Below are positions 1 through 6,882 of a stretch of DNA of 9,460 nucleotides, one piece after another. The stretch covers positions 1 through 9,460 of the forward strand of contig CABVBB010000045.1 of the NCBI GenBank assembly GCA_902496505.1, written 5' to 3'. The notes beneath the pieces were generated by a model, which was given only the letters and a program-made list of their open reading frames with translations, ran no database searches and was not told where the DNA came from. Each line of letters begins with the position of its first letter. The stretch's first letter is position 1. The stretch is from an uncultured Peptococcaceae bacterium (GTDB lineage: Bacteria > Bacillota > Peptococcia > Peptococcales > Peptococcaceae). A program made the translations under genes and the position numbers.

Positions 1-94
1 CCACAATGACGGAAATGCTAAATTTTACGAAAATATCCTTATCTTTAGTCGTGCCACAGCTATGACTGCATACCATGAGACTGCCGACAGAAGC

Positions 95-109
95 ACAATT
101 TGAAATTGT
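95..109. promoter_or_regulatory. 15-bp perfect palindrome, candidate regulator recognition site
   Basis: ACAATTT-G-AAATTGT is a perfect 7-1-7 inverted repeat centred at 102, about 76 bases upstream of the predicted transcription start of the permease operon. LysR-type regulators commonly bind a dyad near -65 (recognition site) plus a second one near -35, and a LysR-type gene lies just downstream of this operon at 3873. The dyad lacks a clean T-N11-A spacing, so assignment to that regulator is inference from position and context. Confidence 0.45.
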
Positions 110-126
110 ACCCCTCGGCCAAATCG

Positions 127-147
127 GACAAATTTAGACTGTTTGTC
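127..147. promoter_or_regulatory. Inverted repeat overlapping the -35 box, candidate activation site
   Basis: GACAAA (127-132) and TTTGTC (142-147) form a perfect 6-bp dyad with a 9-base spacer, centred at 137. It overlaps the -35 hexamer at 143-148 and lies about 35 bp (just over three helical turns) from the palindrome at 95-109. Both dyads contain ACAA/TTGT half-site elements. The pairing fits a LysR-type recognition/activation site arrangement, which is inferred. Confidence 0.4.
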
Positions 148-171
148 ACGCCGAAAGAATCAGATTATAAT
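143..171 (+). promoter_or_regulatory. Sigma-A type promoter of the permease-phosphohydrolase operon
   Basis: TTGTCA (143-148) and a perfect TATAAT (166-171) are separated by 17 bases. Transcription should start near 178, leaving an untranslated leader of about 90 bases before the start codon at 269. No coding region was seen in bases 1-247. Confidence 0.75.
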
Positions 172-179
172 ACATATAG

Positions 180-203
180 AAAATGATTTTAGACAATCAT
201 TTT
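180..203 (+). promoter_or_regulatory. 9-bp inverted repeat at the transcript start
   Basis: AAAATGATT (180-188) and AATCATTTT (195-203) are perfect complements around a 6-base loop. The dyad starts at about +2 of the predicted transcript. It could be an operator blocking initiation or a weak 5' hairpin on the mRNA. It is AT-rich and somewhat Fur-box-like in letters, but its spacing does not match a 7-1-7 Fur site, so no regulator is named. Confidence 0.4.
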
Positions 204-268
204 TCGCCGGCTAACAAAAGCGCGCTGCTTCTTATCAATCAACTTTTTTGGAAAAAGGGGTGTTTCTT

Positions 269-1729
269 GTGAGTGTTCAACCAAGTGCAGCTAAAAAAGT
301 TTTGGATCTCAGCCGTGTGCATATGGTGATCATCATTTTATTCATGTTTGCCTTTGGCTATCTGCCGCCTATTGGCACGATCACACCAGTGGGCATGAAG
401 ATCCTCGGTATTTTTATTGGACTATTATATGGCTGGAGCACCTTCGGCATGCTTTGGCCCAGCCTATTGGGGATGTTCGCCCTTGGTTTCTCCGGCATGG
501 GCAGCGTCAAGGAAATGCTTTCCATGGGTTTCAGCAACGAGATCGTGATCTTTTTGATCTTTGTTTTAGTTTTGATCGAGATGCTTTCCGACTGTGATGC
601 AGTCAACACCGTTGTCAACTTCTTCTTGACCCGCAAATCTCTGCAGGGTCGGCCATGGCTTTTCTCTTTTGTTTTCTTATTAGCGTCGGGCCTGTTGTGC
701 ACTTTTGGTCAAGCTTTTGCTGCCTTCTTCTTATGCTGGAGCATTTTGGAACTTTTGTTCAAGCGGGTAAATTACAAGCCCTACGACACCTATCCAACGA
801 TCATGATCATTGGCGTCGTGATCAGCGCTGCCGCCATTGGGCTTATGGTGCCTTTTAAAGCGACACCACTCTTAATATTGGGCGCATACGCTGGTCTTAC
901 TGGCATCAGCGTTAACTACTTGCAGTACATGCTGGTGATGATCCCCGCTGGTTTGCTGTTTTTAGCTGGTTATCTCTTTTTCTGCCATCTGCTGCTCAAA
1001 CCAGACATGGCTCCGATGCAAAATATCGATGCCTCTACCTTAGTGGATCGTTCCATCAAAGCTACTAAGCGTCAAAAAGCCAGCTTACTGGGTTTCGGCT
1101 TTTTCCTGCTGCTCCTTTTGATCCCTGGCTGCCTGCCCACCAGCTGGCCGTTCGTCATTTGGATGAATCGCATCGGCATTGCTGGTATAACCGTTTTTTG
1201 CACCATCGTGTTCACCTTGATCCACATCGATGGCAAACCGCTATTAGATTTTCCCAGTTTGGCCCGCAGGGGACTGAACTGGCCGATCACCTTCATGGTG
1301 GCTGTATTAATGATGATGACTTCGCTTTTAATGAACGAAGCGACAGGTATTAAAGCTTTCGTGTTGCTATTACTGCAGCCGATCACAGCCCACTGCACCG
1401 GCTTTACATTTTTGCTTGCCTTGTTTATCTTGGGGGTTATTTTAACGAATTTTATGAACAATATGGTCGTTGCTTTTATGATGGTCCCTGTTTTGGTTGC
1501 TGTAAGTGACAGTATGGCATTAAATACAACGGTCGGCGTCCTTTTGATTTTGATCGCCACCAGTGCCGCTTATCTGACGCCAGCAGCTTCTCCCGCAACC
1601 GCTATGCTCTTTGCCAAAAAGGAATGGCTGCGCAGCGGCGACATCATTAAAATTGGCTGTATCTCCATTGCTGTCATCACAGTGGTGGGCTTGACTGTCG
1701 TTTTTGGTCTGGGAAATCTCGTTTTTTAA
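269..1729 (+). CDS. DASS/SLC13-type anion permease (ArsB/CitMHS-like superfamily)
   Basis: Integral membrane protein of 486 residues made almost entirely of hydrophobic segments, about 11-12 membrane spans. It resembles divalent anion:Na+ symporters of the SLC13/CitT group. Family-like features are the TNFMNN segment in the last third and the ATSAAYLTPAASPATAM segment near the C-terminus, which match the asparagine/threonine-rich re-entrant substrate loop and following Pro-rich helix of that fold. Known members carry di- and tricarboxylates, sulfate or related anions; the substrate cannot be read here. The frame is open from a TTG at 248, but GTG at 269 is chosen because AAAAAGGGG (252-260) sits 8 bases before it. 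The phosphohydrolase gene follows after 72 bases with no terminator, so the two are probably co-transcribed and the permease may import that enzyme's substrate or export its product. Confidence 0.8.
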   Translation: MSVQPSAAKKVLDLSRVHMVIIILFMFAFGYLPPIGTITPVGMKILGIFIGLLYGWSTFGMLWPSLLGMFALGFSGMGSVKEMLSMGFSNEIVIFLIFVLVLIEMLSDCDAVNTVVNFFLTRKSLQGRPWLFSFVFLLASGLLCTFGQAFAAFFLCWSILELLFKRVNYKPYDTYPTIMIIGVVISAAAIGLMVPFKATPLLILGAYAGLTGISVNYLQYMLVMIPAGLLFLAGYLFFCHLLLKPDMAPMQNIDASTLVDRSIKATKRQKASLLGFGFFLLLLLIPGCLPTSWPFVIWMNRIGIAGITVFCTIVFTLIHIDGKPLLDFPSLARRGLNWPITFMVAVLMMMTSLLMNEATGIKAFVLLLLQPITAHCTGFTFLLALFILGVILTNFMNNMVVAFMMVPVLVAVSDSMALNTTVGVLLILIATSAAYLTPAASPATAMLFAKKEWLRSGDIIKIGCISIAVITVVGLTVVFGLGNLVF

Positions 1730-1801
1730 AAAGCAACAGATTTCTCACAAAAATATGTCACTATTTCACTTTTATTCACATTTATTAGGGAGGAATTTAA
1801 A

Positions 1802-3793
1802 ATGACAACAGCAAAAAAAGTTATGGTCGTTGGTTTTGATGGAGCTGATCCCGTTTTCACAGACAAGCTGATAAAAGAAGGAAAGCTGCCAAACTTTAAA
1901 AAGCTCCAGGAAATGGGCGTCACCACCGAAATGAAAGGTATGATCGGCGCTTTACCGACCATCACTCCGCCTTGCTGGGCAACGCTGGGTACTGGTGCTT
2001 GGCCTGGCACTCATGGCATCACCTGCTTCTGGAACCACACCATTGGCAAAAATTTTGATGAACTGGATATGGGCTGGAATTCTCAGCAGTGCGAAGCAGA
2101 ATTTATTTGGGACGCGTATGCTAAGGCTGGCAAAAAAACAATCCTGTTTAATTATCCTACTTCCTTCCCGCCGACCAGTTTGGAAAATGTCATTTATATT
2201 GATGGTACAGCGGCCCAGCCTTATAATCAAAACTATCCTGACTATGACAAATACGTTACCGCCAGCGAAACCATCACCGAATTGACAGCCAAGTTCCATA
2301 ATCCTAACGATACTGGCGCTGGTTGTGTATTGACCGAAGATGTGGAGCACAAAAAATTCTCTGTCTCAGATTCAGAGACAAAAGAAAGAGATTTCACGGA
2401 TCTCTTTGCAGTCGGCGCCATCAACGCCGGCGGCACCGTAGGTGACGAAGCAGAATGGATGTCCTTAGTCGACCGTTTGGATTGTCCGCTCAAACCAGCC
2501 AAAGGTTGGGTCAATGCTCCGGAAGGCACCAAAGAATTTGCTATCCCCTTCTCCGCCGGATTGACCCGCCGGGTGGCTCTGCTAGTTCCAGAAAACGGCA
2601 AATACACGAAAGTTCAGCTGTATGCCAATAAAAAAGCCCTTGAACCGCTGGGCGAGGTCAGCATAGGTCAGGAATTTAGTGATTGGATCACCGATACTGC
2701 GCTGAATGCGAAAGGTGAGGAGGTGGCTGTCGCTTACAAAATGCGTCTGTACAACTTAGCCGAAGACGGTAGTTCGCTCAATTTGTATATCACCAAATCA
2801 TGTCAACTCCAATGTGATCCGAAATACTTCGTGCCCTCCACGATCGGCCAGGAACTCTTGGACAATGTTGGTCCTATTGTCGCCGGCTCTGATATTGGCC
2901 GTCCTAATGCAGAAGTTGGCTGCGATGCTTGGCACGAGCATTACAAATGGTGTGCAGATGCCATCAATTACTTGTTAGACAACAAAGAATGGGATCTCTT
3001 CTACTGTCACTTACACTCCATTGACTGTGCCAACCACAACATGATCACGGATATCGTGCCAGAAAGCCCACGCTATGAGCGCTTCTACAACATTTTGGTC
3101 CAATACTACATCAATGCTGATGAACTCCTGGGTAAACTCATGCGTCAGCTGGATGATGGTGAGACTGCCATGTTCGTTGTTTCTGACCATGCCGGTGTTC
3201 CTCGTCATTACGGCTACAAATGGCCGCTCATTGGCGATGCTTGGGGCATTGTTGTTGATATCATGCGTGATCTGGGCTACATCAAGACTTACGAAGACGA
3301 AAAGGGCCTGACTCAGATAGACTGGGCACACACCAGAGCCGTCAACCAGCGCACCGGCTACATCTATATCAACCTCAAAGGCCGCGACCCCTATGGTATC
3401 GTTGAGCCAGAAGATTACAATGACCTCTGCCGCCAGATCCAGGATGATCTGTACGCCTACCGCGATCCCGCCACTGGCAAGCGTATCGTTGAAATGGTCG
3501 TCGCCCGTGATGGTATGGAAGCGCTGGGGCTTTACGGCGACCATGTCGGCGATCTGTACTTCGTTTTCGCGCCCGATTTCTGCCGTGACCACGGCAATTC
3601 CTTCAGCAATCTGGAACGCTATGGTTTTTCGATGAGATGTCTCTTCTTCGCCGCCGGCTGCGGCATCAAGAAAAACGAGATCATGAAGCGCCGCGTACGC
3701 CAAGTCGACATCGTTCCCACAGTCTGCGAACTGATGGACGCTCCAGTCCCTGCGCAATGTGAAGGGGGCATTATTTACCAGCTTATGGAATGA
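1802..3793 (+). CDS. AlkP-superfamily phosphohydrolase/phosphodiesterase (COG3379-like)
   Basis: Predicted two-metal hydrolase of the alkaline phosphatase superfamily (type I phosphodiesterase/nucleotide pyrophosphatase branch), 663 residues, with no signal peptide or membrane span, so cytoplasmic. The full metal and nucleophile set is visible in order: GFDGAD (Asp13), TITPPCWATLGTG with the likely nucleophile Thr55, WPGTHGI (about 67-73), HSIDCANH (Asp408, His412), SDHAG (Asp462, His463) and DHGNSF (His597). The Thr nucleophile followed by Pro-Pro and the PGTHGI motif fit COG3379 'phosphohydrolase or phosphomutase' proteins and the related phosphonoacetate hydrolases. The stretch from about 140 to 370 is an insert-like middle domain I do not recognise. 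AGGGAGG (1787-1793) lies 8 bases before ATG. It is second in an operon with an anion permease and next to a LysR-type regulator, suggesting intracellular cleavage of an imported phosphate, phosphonate or sulfate compound. Family assignment is firm; the substrate is unknown. Confidence 0.85.
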   Translation: MTTAKKVMVVGFDGADPVFTDKLIKEGKLPNFKKLQEMGVTTEMKGMIGALPTITPPCWATLGTGAWPGTHGITCFWNHTIGKNFDELDMGWNSQQCEAEFIWDAYAKAGKKTILFNYPTSFPPTSLENVIYIDGTAAQPYNQNYPDYDKYVTASETITELTAKFHNPNDTGAGCVLTEDVEHKKFSVSDSETKERDFTDLFAVGAINAGGTVGDEAEWMSLVDRLDCPLKPAKGWVNAPEGTKEFAIPFSAGLTRRVALLVPENGKYTKVQLYANKKALEPLGEVSIGQEFSDWITDTALNAKGEEVAVAYKMRLYNLAEDGSSLNLYITKSCQLQCDPKYFVPSTIGQELLDNVGPIVAGSDIGRPNAEVGCDAWHEHYKWCADAINYLLDNKEWDLFYCHLHSIDCANHNMITDIVPESPRYERFYNILVQYYINADELLGKLMRQLDDGETAMFVVSDHAGVPRHYGYKWPLIGDAWGIVVDIMRDLGYIKTYEDEKGLTQIDWAHTRAVNQRTGYIYINLKGRDPYGIVEPEDYNDLCRQIQDDLYAYRDPATGKRIVEMVVARDGMEALGLYGDHVGDLYFVFAPDFCRDHGNSFSNLERYGFSMRCLFFAAGCGIKKNEIMKRRVRQVDIVPTVCELMDAPVPAQCEGGIIYQLME

Positions 3794-3801
3794 TCATCAC
3801 A

Positions 3802-3831
3802 TTGACGTTTCGCGCACAGCCATGTTACTTT
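3802..3831 (+). promoter_or_regulatory. Candidate extended -10 promoter for the LysR gene
   Basis: TTGACG (3802-3807) is followed after 18 bases by TACTTT (3826-3831), which is preceded by TGT, an extended -10 motif. The -10 match alone is weak (3 of 6). Start would be near 3838, inside the second arm of the terminator hairpin, so transcripts from here would lack the terminator. It is the best candidate promoter because only 25 bases separate the terminator's T run from the start codon. Confidence 0.4.
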
Positions 3832-3847
3832 GTGGCTGTGCGTTTTT
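3813..3847 (+). terminator. Intrinsic terminator after the phosphohydrolase gene
   Basis: CGCACAGCCA (3813-3822) pairs perfectly with TGGCTGTGCG (3833-3842) around a 10-base loop, followed at once by TTTTT. It begins 19 bases after the stop codon of the phosphohydrolase and ends the permease operon ahead of the LysR-type gene. Confidence 0.9.
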
Positions 3848-3872
3848 CATTTTACAACAGGAGGGATACATC

Positions 3873-4817
3873 ATGCGCATCGAACAACTCTATTATCTCA
3901 TCGAAGTCGTCAAAGCCAATTCTATCTCCCGCGCAGCCGAAAAAATCTTTGTCACCCAACAGACCATCAGCCAATCCCTGCTCAATTTAGAAAAAGAACT
4001 CGGCGTTACACTATTGATCAGGACCCACAAAGGCATCACGCTCACCGAGGAAGGCAAGCTCTTCCACGACCAAGCTGCCCTCGTCCTCAAAAGCTTCGGC
4101 GAGCTCAAGACCAGCTTCTGGCAGGCTGCCTGTGCTGATCCTGCCCACAGCTTTCAAAGTGCGCTCACCCTTTATTGCTCCACCGTCCTTTCTGAGCATT
4201 ATATCTCTCCTCTTATCCGCCGCCTGATGCACCAATATCCTCAAGCCCCCATCAAACTCCTTGAAAAAAACAATCTCAGCATCCTCTCGCAAGTCGTTGA
4301 TGATCCCACAAGCATCGGCGTCCTCTCCATCATTGCTGAATACTTTAATGACATCCTGCGTGACACCTACAAAAATGCCCTCTGGTATGAGACCCTTTAT
4401 CTGGATGATCTCATGGCCTGCGTTTCCGTCCAGTCGCCTTTAGCCAAGCAGAGCACCATATCCCTGGCTGATCTCATCGCTCAGCCGCTAGCCTTGGGGC
4501 TCAACAGTGAGCACGATTTTCGCTCTTTGCAGCAGTTTTTGCCGCCGGGCACCGCCTGTTCGCCCAATATTGTGCTGCTCACCGCTGACCAGCACTGGAT
4601 CAGACAAATGGTCGAAGAAAACCGCGCCGCCTCCATCATGCCCAACCAGTTCTACCATCGCCAACCCCATCCAGATTTTGTCCTCCTGCCCTTCAAAGAA
4701 AATATCCACCTCGCCTACATCATCGTCAAATCCACCCAGCATGATCATACTCCGCTGGATAATCTCTTTATCCAGGAGCTGCGTCATCTCTTCGCCGAAT
4801 TGACCGCCATCGACTGA
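3873..4817 (+). CDS. LysR-type transcriptional regulator (first)
   Basis: DNA-binding regulator of 314 residues. The N-terminal winged helix-turn-helix (about 2-61) is typical, with IEQLYYLIEVVKANSISRAAEKI then TQQTISQSLLNLEKELGVTLL and the wing TLTEEG. The rest has the length of a periplasmic-binding-protein-like effector domain. The frame is open back to an ATG at 3759, but that would overlap the phosphohydrolase gene and run through the terminator. ATG 3873 has AGGAGGG (3859-3865) 7 bases upstream and starts exactly at the conserved domain. It lies in the same direction behind the permease-phosphohydrolase operon and is the obvious candidate regulator of the dyads at 95-147. The ligand may be the transported compound (inference). 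Confidence 0.88.
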   Translation: MRIEQLYYLIEVVKANSISRAAEKIFVTQQTISQSLLNLEKELGVTLLIRTHKGITLTEEGKLFHDQAALVLKSFGELKTSFWQAACADPAHSFQSALTLYCSTVLSEHYISPLIRRLMHQYPQAPIKLLEKNNLSILSQVVDDPTSIGVLSIIAEYFNDILRDTYKNALWYETLYLDDLMACVSVQSPLAKQSTISLADLIAQPLALGLNSEHDFRSLQQFLPPGTACSPNIVLLTADQHWIRQMVEENRAASIMPNQFYHRQPHPDFVLLPFKENIHLAYIIVKSTQHDHTPLDNLFIQELRHLFAELTAID

Positions 4818-4833
4818 TGGTCACCTCGGCGAA
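4791..4833 (+). other. Stem-loop over the LysR stop codon
   Basis: TTCGCCGA (4791-4798) is complementary to TCGGCGAA (4826-4833), and within it CCATC (4807-4811) can pair with GATGG (4816-4820). The LysR stop codon lies inside. There is no T run after it, so it is not a standard intrinsic terminator; it could be a weak 3' end structure. Confidence 0.35.
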
Positions 4834-4857
4834 ACTATTCCACTCAGAAGTGCTTAC

Positions 4858-4886
4858 TTTACAAGCCCGCACGGGCAGCTTATGAT
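4858..4886 (+). promoter_or_regulatory. Promoter of the class M sirtuin gene
   Basis: TTTACA (4858-4863) and TATGAT (4881-4886) are separated by exactly 17 bases, each one mismatch from consensus. Start should be near 4893, giving a leader of about 27 bases. The spacer contains an inverted repeat, GCCCG (4865-4869) and CGGGC (4872-4876), placed where a repressor would compete with RNA polymerase. The operator role is inference. Confidence 0.65.
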
Positions 4887-4919
4887 AAGAGCAGATCCAC
4901 GCTTAAGGAGGAACCACAC

Positions 4920-5753
4920 ATGATCTCTGCTCTAGAACGCTTCCAACACGCCTTGTCCGAGAGCAGCGCCATCGTCATCGGCGCAGGCTCTGGACTATCC
5001 GCTTCCGCCGGTCTTACCTACGATGGCGCCCGCTTCCAACAATATTTCGCTGATTTTATCCAAGCCTACGGCTTTCGCGATATGTACAGCGCCGGTTTCT
5101 ACCCCTTCCCCACGCCGGAAGAGCAATGGGGCTATTGGAGCCGGCATATTTTCGTCAACCGCTATTTAGATATCCCCAAGCCCGTCTATGACCAGCTGCT
5201 GACGCTCATTAAGGACAAAGACTATTTCGTCATCACCACCAATGTTGACCACTGCTTCCAAAGAAGCGGCTTTGACCGCGAGCGACTCTTTTACACCCAA
5301 GGCGATTACGGCCTCTGGCAATGCTCCGTGCCCTGTCACCAAGAGACTTATGACAACGAAGCCGCTGTCCGCCAAATGATCGCTCAGCAGCAGGACAGAC
5401 GTATCCCCACCGCCCTCATTCCCCGCTGTCCCCGCTGCGGCGCCCCCATAAGCATGAACCTCCGCGCTGACCACACCTTCGTCGAAGACGCTGGCTGGCA
5501 CGCTGCCCATGCCCGCTACCAACAATTCCTCCGCACCCATCTGCACCAACCCCTGCTCTTCCTCGAGCTCGGCGTCGGCGGCAATACCCCCGGCATCATC
5601 AAATACCCCTTCTGGCAAATGACCCTCCAAAATCCCCAAGCCGCCTACGTCACCATCAATAACGGCCAAGCCCAAGCCCCCGCCGCCCTTCAAGACCGCG
5701 CCATCTGTATAAACGACGATATCGGCGCAGTGCTGGAGAGGATCGCGGGATAA
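4920..5753 (+). CDS. Class M sirtuin (SirTM), NAD-dependent protein ADP-ribosyltransferase
   Basis: Sirtuin-fold enzyme of 277 residues. GAGSGLSASAG (21-31) is the NAD-binding Rossmann motif, TTNVD (106-110) with Asn108 and Asp110 is the conserved active-site motif, and Cys135, Cys139, Cys170 and Cys173 form the zinc site. The usual catalytic His before Gly is replaced by Gln127 in FYTQGDYG. That change, with MYSAGFYPF, WGYWSRHI, NVDHCFQ, FVEDAGWH and ELGVGGNTPGIIKYPFWQM, marks the SirTM class, whose studied members transfer ADP-ribose to a lipoylated GcvH-like carrier and are reversed by a macrodomain hydrolase. AGGAGG (4906-4911) lies 8 bases before ATG. Unlike typical SirTM loci, no macrodomain, GcvH-like or lipoate ligase gene lies in this window; the gene stands alone between its own promoter and terminator. 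The second half is unusually rich in C at third positions. Class assignment is strong; the target protein here is unknown. Confidence 0.88.
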   Translation: MISALERFQHALSESSAIVIGAGSGLSASAGLTYDGARFQQYFADFIQAYGFRDMYSAGFYPFPTPEEQWGYWSRHIFVNRYLDIPKPVYDQLLTLIKDKDYFVITTNVDHCFQRSGFDRERLFYTQGDYGLWQCSVPCHQETYDNEAAVRQMIAQQQDRRIPTALIPRCPRCGAPISMNLRADHTFVEDAGWHAAHARYQQFLRTHLHQPLLFLELGVGGNTPGIIKYPFWQMTLQNPQAAYVTINNGQAQAPAALQDRAICINDDIGAVLERIAG

Positions 5754-5791
5754 AAACAAGCCCTCCGCGTGTGTGCGGAGGGCTTGTTTTT
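5752..5791. terminator. Bidirectional intrinsic terminator between convergent units
   Basis: A 17-base arm (5752-5768, five A then CAAGCCCTCCGC) pairs perfectly with 5775-5791 around a 6-base GTGTGT loop. It has A5 on one side and T5 on the other, so it works for both strands. It starts within the sirtuin stop codon and also lies 118 bases beyond the end of the leftward operon. Confidence 0.93.
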
Positions 5792-5909
5792 ATGAGCAGG
5801 GCATAGAACGGGCGTAAACTGCTTCATTCTCGCACGTTTGATCGTGGGGACTTTGGCGTGATCTGGCAACGGTGACGTGCGGCGCTTTTCTCGGCTGCCT
5901 GATTCACGC

Positions 5910-6860
5910 TCAGATGATGCCCCAGCGGTGTCCGTATTGGCGCATCGTTTCTTCTGCCAGTGCGCCATAGTGTTGGCGGGCGTAGTCGAGGCGGCTCTGG
6001 AAATCGCTGGCGCTGAGGCGGTCGTTGTGGGCGCTGATGGTTTTGAGCAGCGTCATGTAGCCGCTGTTTACCTCTGTATAGAGATGCTCGAGGAATTGGC
6101 TATGCACTTGGGGCAGGCGCAGGGTATAGTTGTACCAGTAAGTCTGAGCGTAGAGGGGCGTGACGAAATAGCCTTGGCTTTCTAAGGCGTACTTTTTGGC
6201 GTAGATGGTGGCTTTTTGGGCGTTGTCGATGTAGGCGAGGGTGCCGTCATCTTTTTCGTAAGCAATGGCGTAGAAGGTTTTTTCGAAGATATCTTTGCTG
6301 TGGGGGTAAGCTTCCATACTGCGGCGTTCTCTGGCCAGCCAGGTGTGGAGCTCTTGGTAGTGGCTGGGGCTTATTTTGCGCGCATTGTAGGTGAAATCGA
6401 CAAGCTCTTGAAAACGGCGGAGCTTTTGTTCGTCGAAGCAGCCTGCGACTTGGTCACGCTCTGCGAGGAGCAGAGGCATGGCGGTATCTTCGGCGGCCAG
6501 CTGAGCGGTCTCGTCGAGGAAGCGGAAAAAATCCTGGGAATAGGCGGCTTCCAGCTCTTTAGCGAGCATTTTTTTGACGTCGCTGGCGATGAATTCGCGC
6601 ATGCCGGTGGGCACGGGGCAGGTTTTGGTGAGGGTGAGCACGTTGGTGGGCAGGAGCGCCTTCTGCGCGCTGGTCTCGATAAAATCATAGATCCTGGCGG
6701 CGTCGGCACTGACACGGAAATAGCGTTTGCCGCATCTCTCAAAGCAGGTGCCGTACATGGTGAATTCGACATCGAACCAGCCCATTTCGGCACGTTTGGC
6801 CACATCCATAGCGACTTGCAGATCGCGCAGATCGAGCATCATATTGAGATCGACTGTCAT
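5910..6860 (-). CDS. Unrecognised 316-residue protein, third gene of leftward operon
   Basis: I do not recognise a family. The product has no signal peptide and no membrane span, is rich in Tyr, Phe, Gln and charged residues, and looks like a soluble, mostly helical cytoplasmic protein. Visible features are a Cys pair (Cys39 and Cys43, in GTCFERCGKRYF), a long helical middle, and aromatic-rich stretches such as AQTYWYNYTLRLPQ and MRQYGHRWGII at the C-terminus. Two ATG codons are close together, at 6866 and 6860. The SD-like AAAGGA ends only 2 bases before the first but 8 before the second, so 6860 is preferred. It follows the ABC ATPase gene by 22 bases in the same operon, which suggests a partner or client of that ATPase. 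The gene is real: it has its own SD, tight spacing and an uninterrupted frame. Confidence 0.75.
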   Translation of the reverse strand: MTVDLNMMLDLRDLQVAMDVAKRAEMGWFDVEFTMYGTCFERCGKRYFRVSADAARIYDFIETSAQKALLPTNVLTLTKTCPVPTGMREFIASDVKKMLAKELEAAYSQDFFRFLDETAQLAAEDTAMPLLLAERDQVAGCFDEQKLRRFQELVDFTYNARKISPSHYQELHTWLARERRSMEAYPHSKDIFEKTFYAIAYEKDDGTLAYIDNAQKATIYAKKYALESQGYFVTPLYAQTYWYNYTLRLPQVHSQFLEHLYTEVNSGYMTLLKTISAHNDRLSASDFQSRLDYARQHYGALAEETMRQYGHRWGII

Positions 6861-6882
6861 GGTCATCTTCCTTTCTGGCGGG

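Noticed and set aside
180..203. Fur box
   Set aside because: The half-sites look similar to Fur half-sites, but the 9-6-9 spacing does not match the 7-1-7 arrangement, and nothing in the operon points to iron.
3011..3757. 248-codon open frame on the - strand inside the phosphohydrolase gene
   Set aside because: The + strand frame carries the conserved AlkP metal motifs across this stretch; the antisense frame has no recognisable domain.
3759..3872. 38-codon N-terminal extension of the first LysR-type protein
   Set aside because: It would overlap the phosphohydrolase gene and read through the terminator; ATG 3873 has a strong ribosome binding site and begins at the conserved domain.
5166..5759. 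197-codon open frame on the - strand opposite the sirtuin gene
   Set aside because: The + strand encodes conserved sirtuin motifs throughout; the antisense frame also starts inside the terminator.
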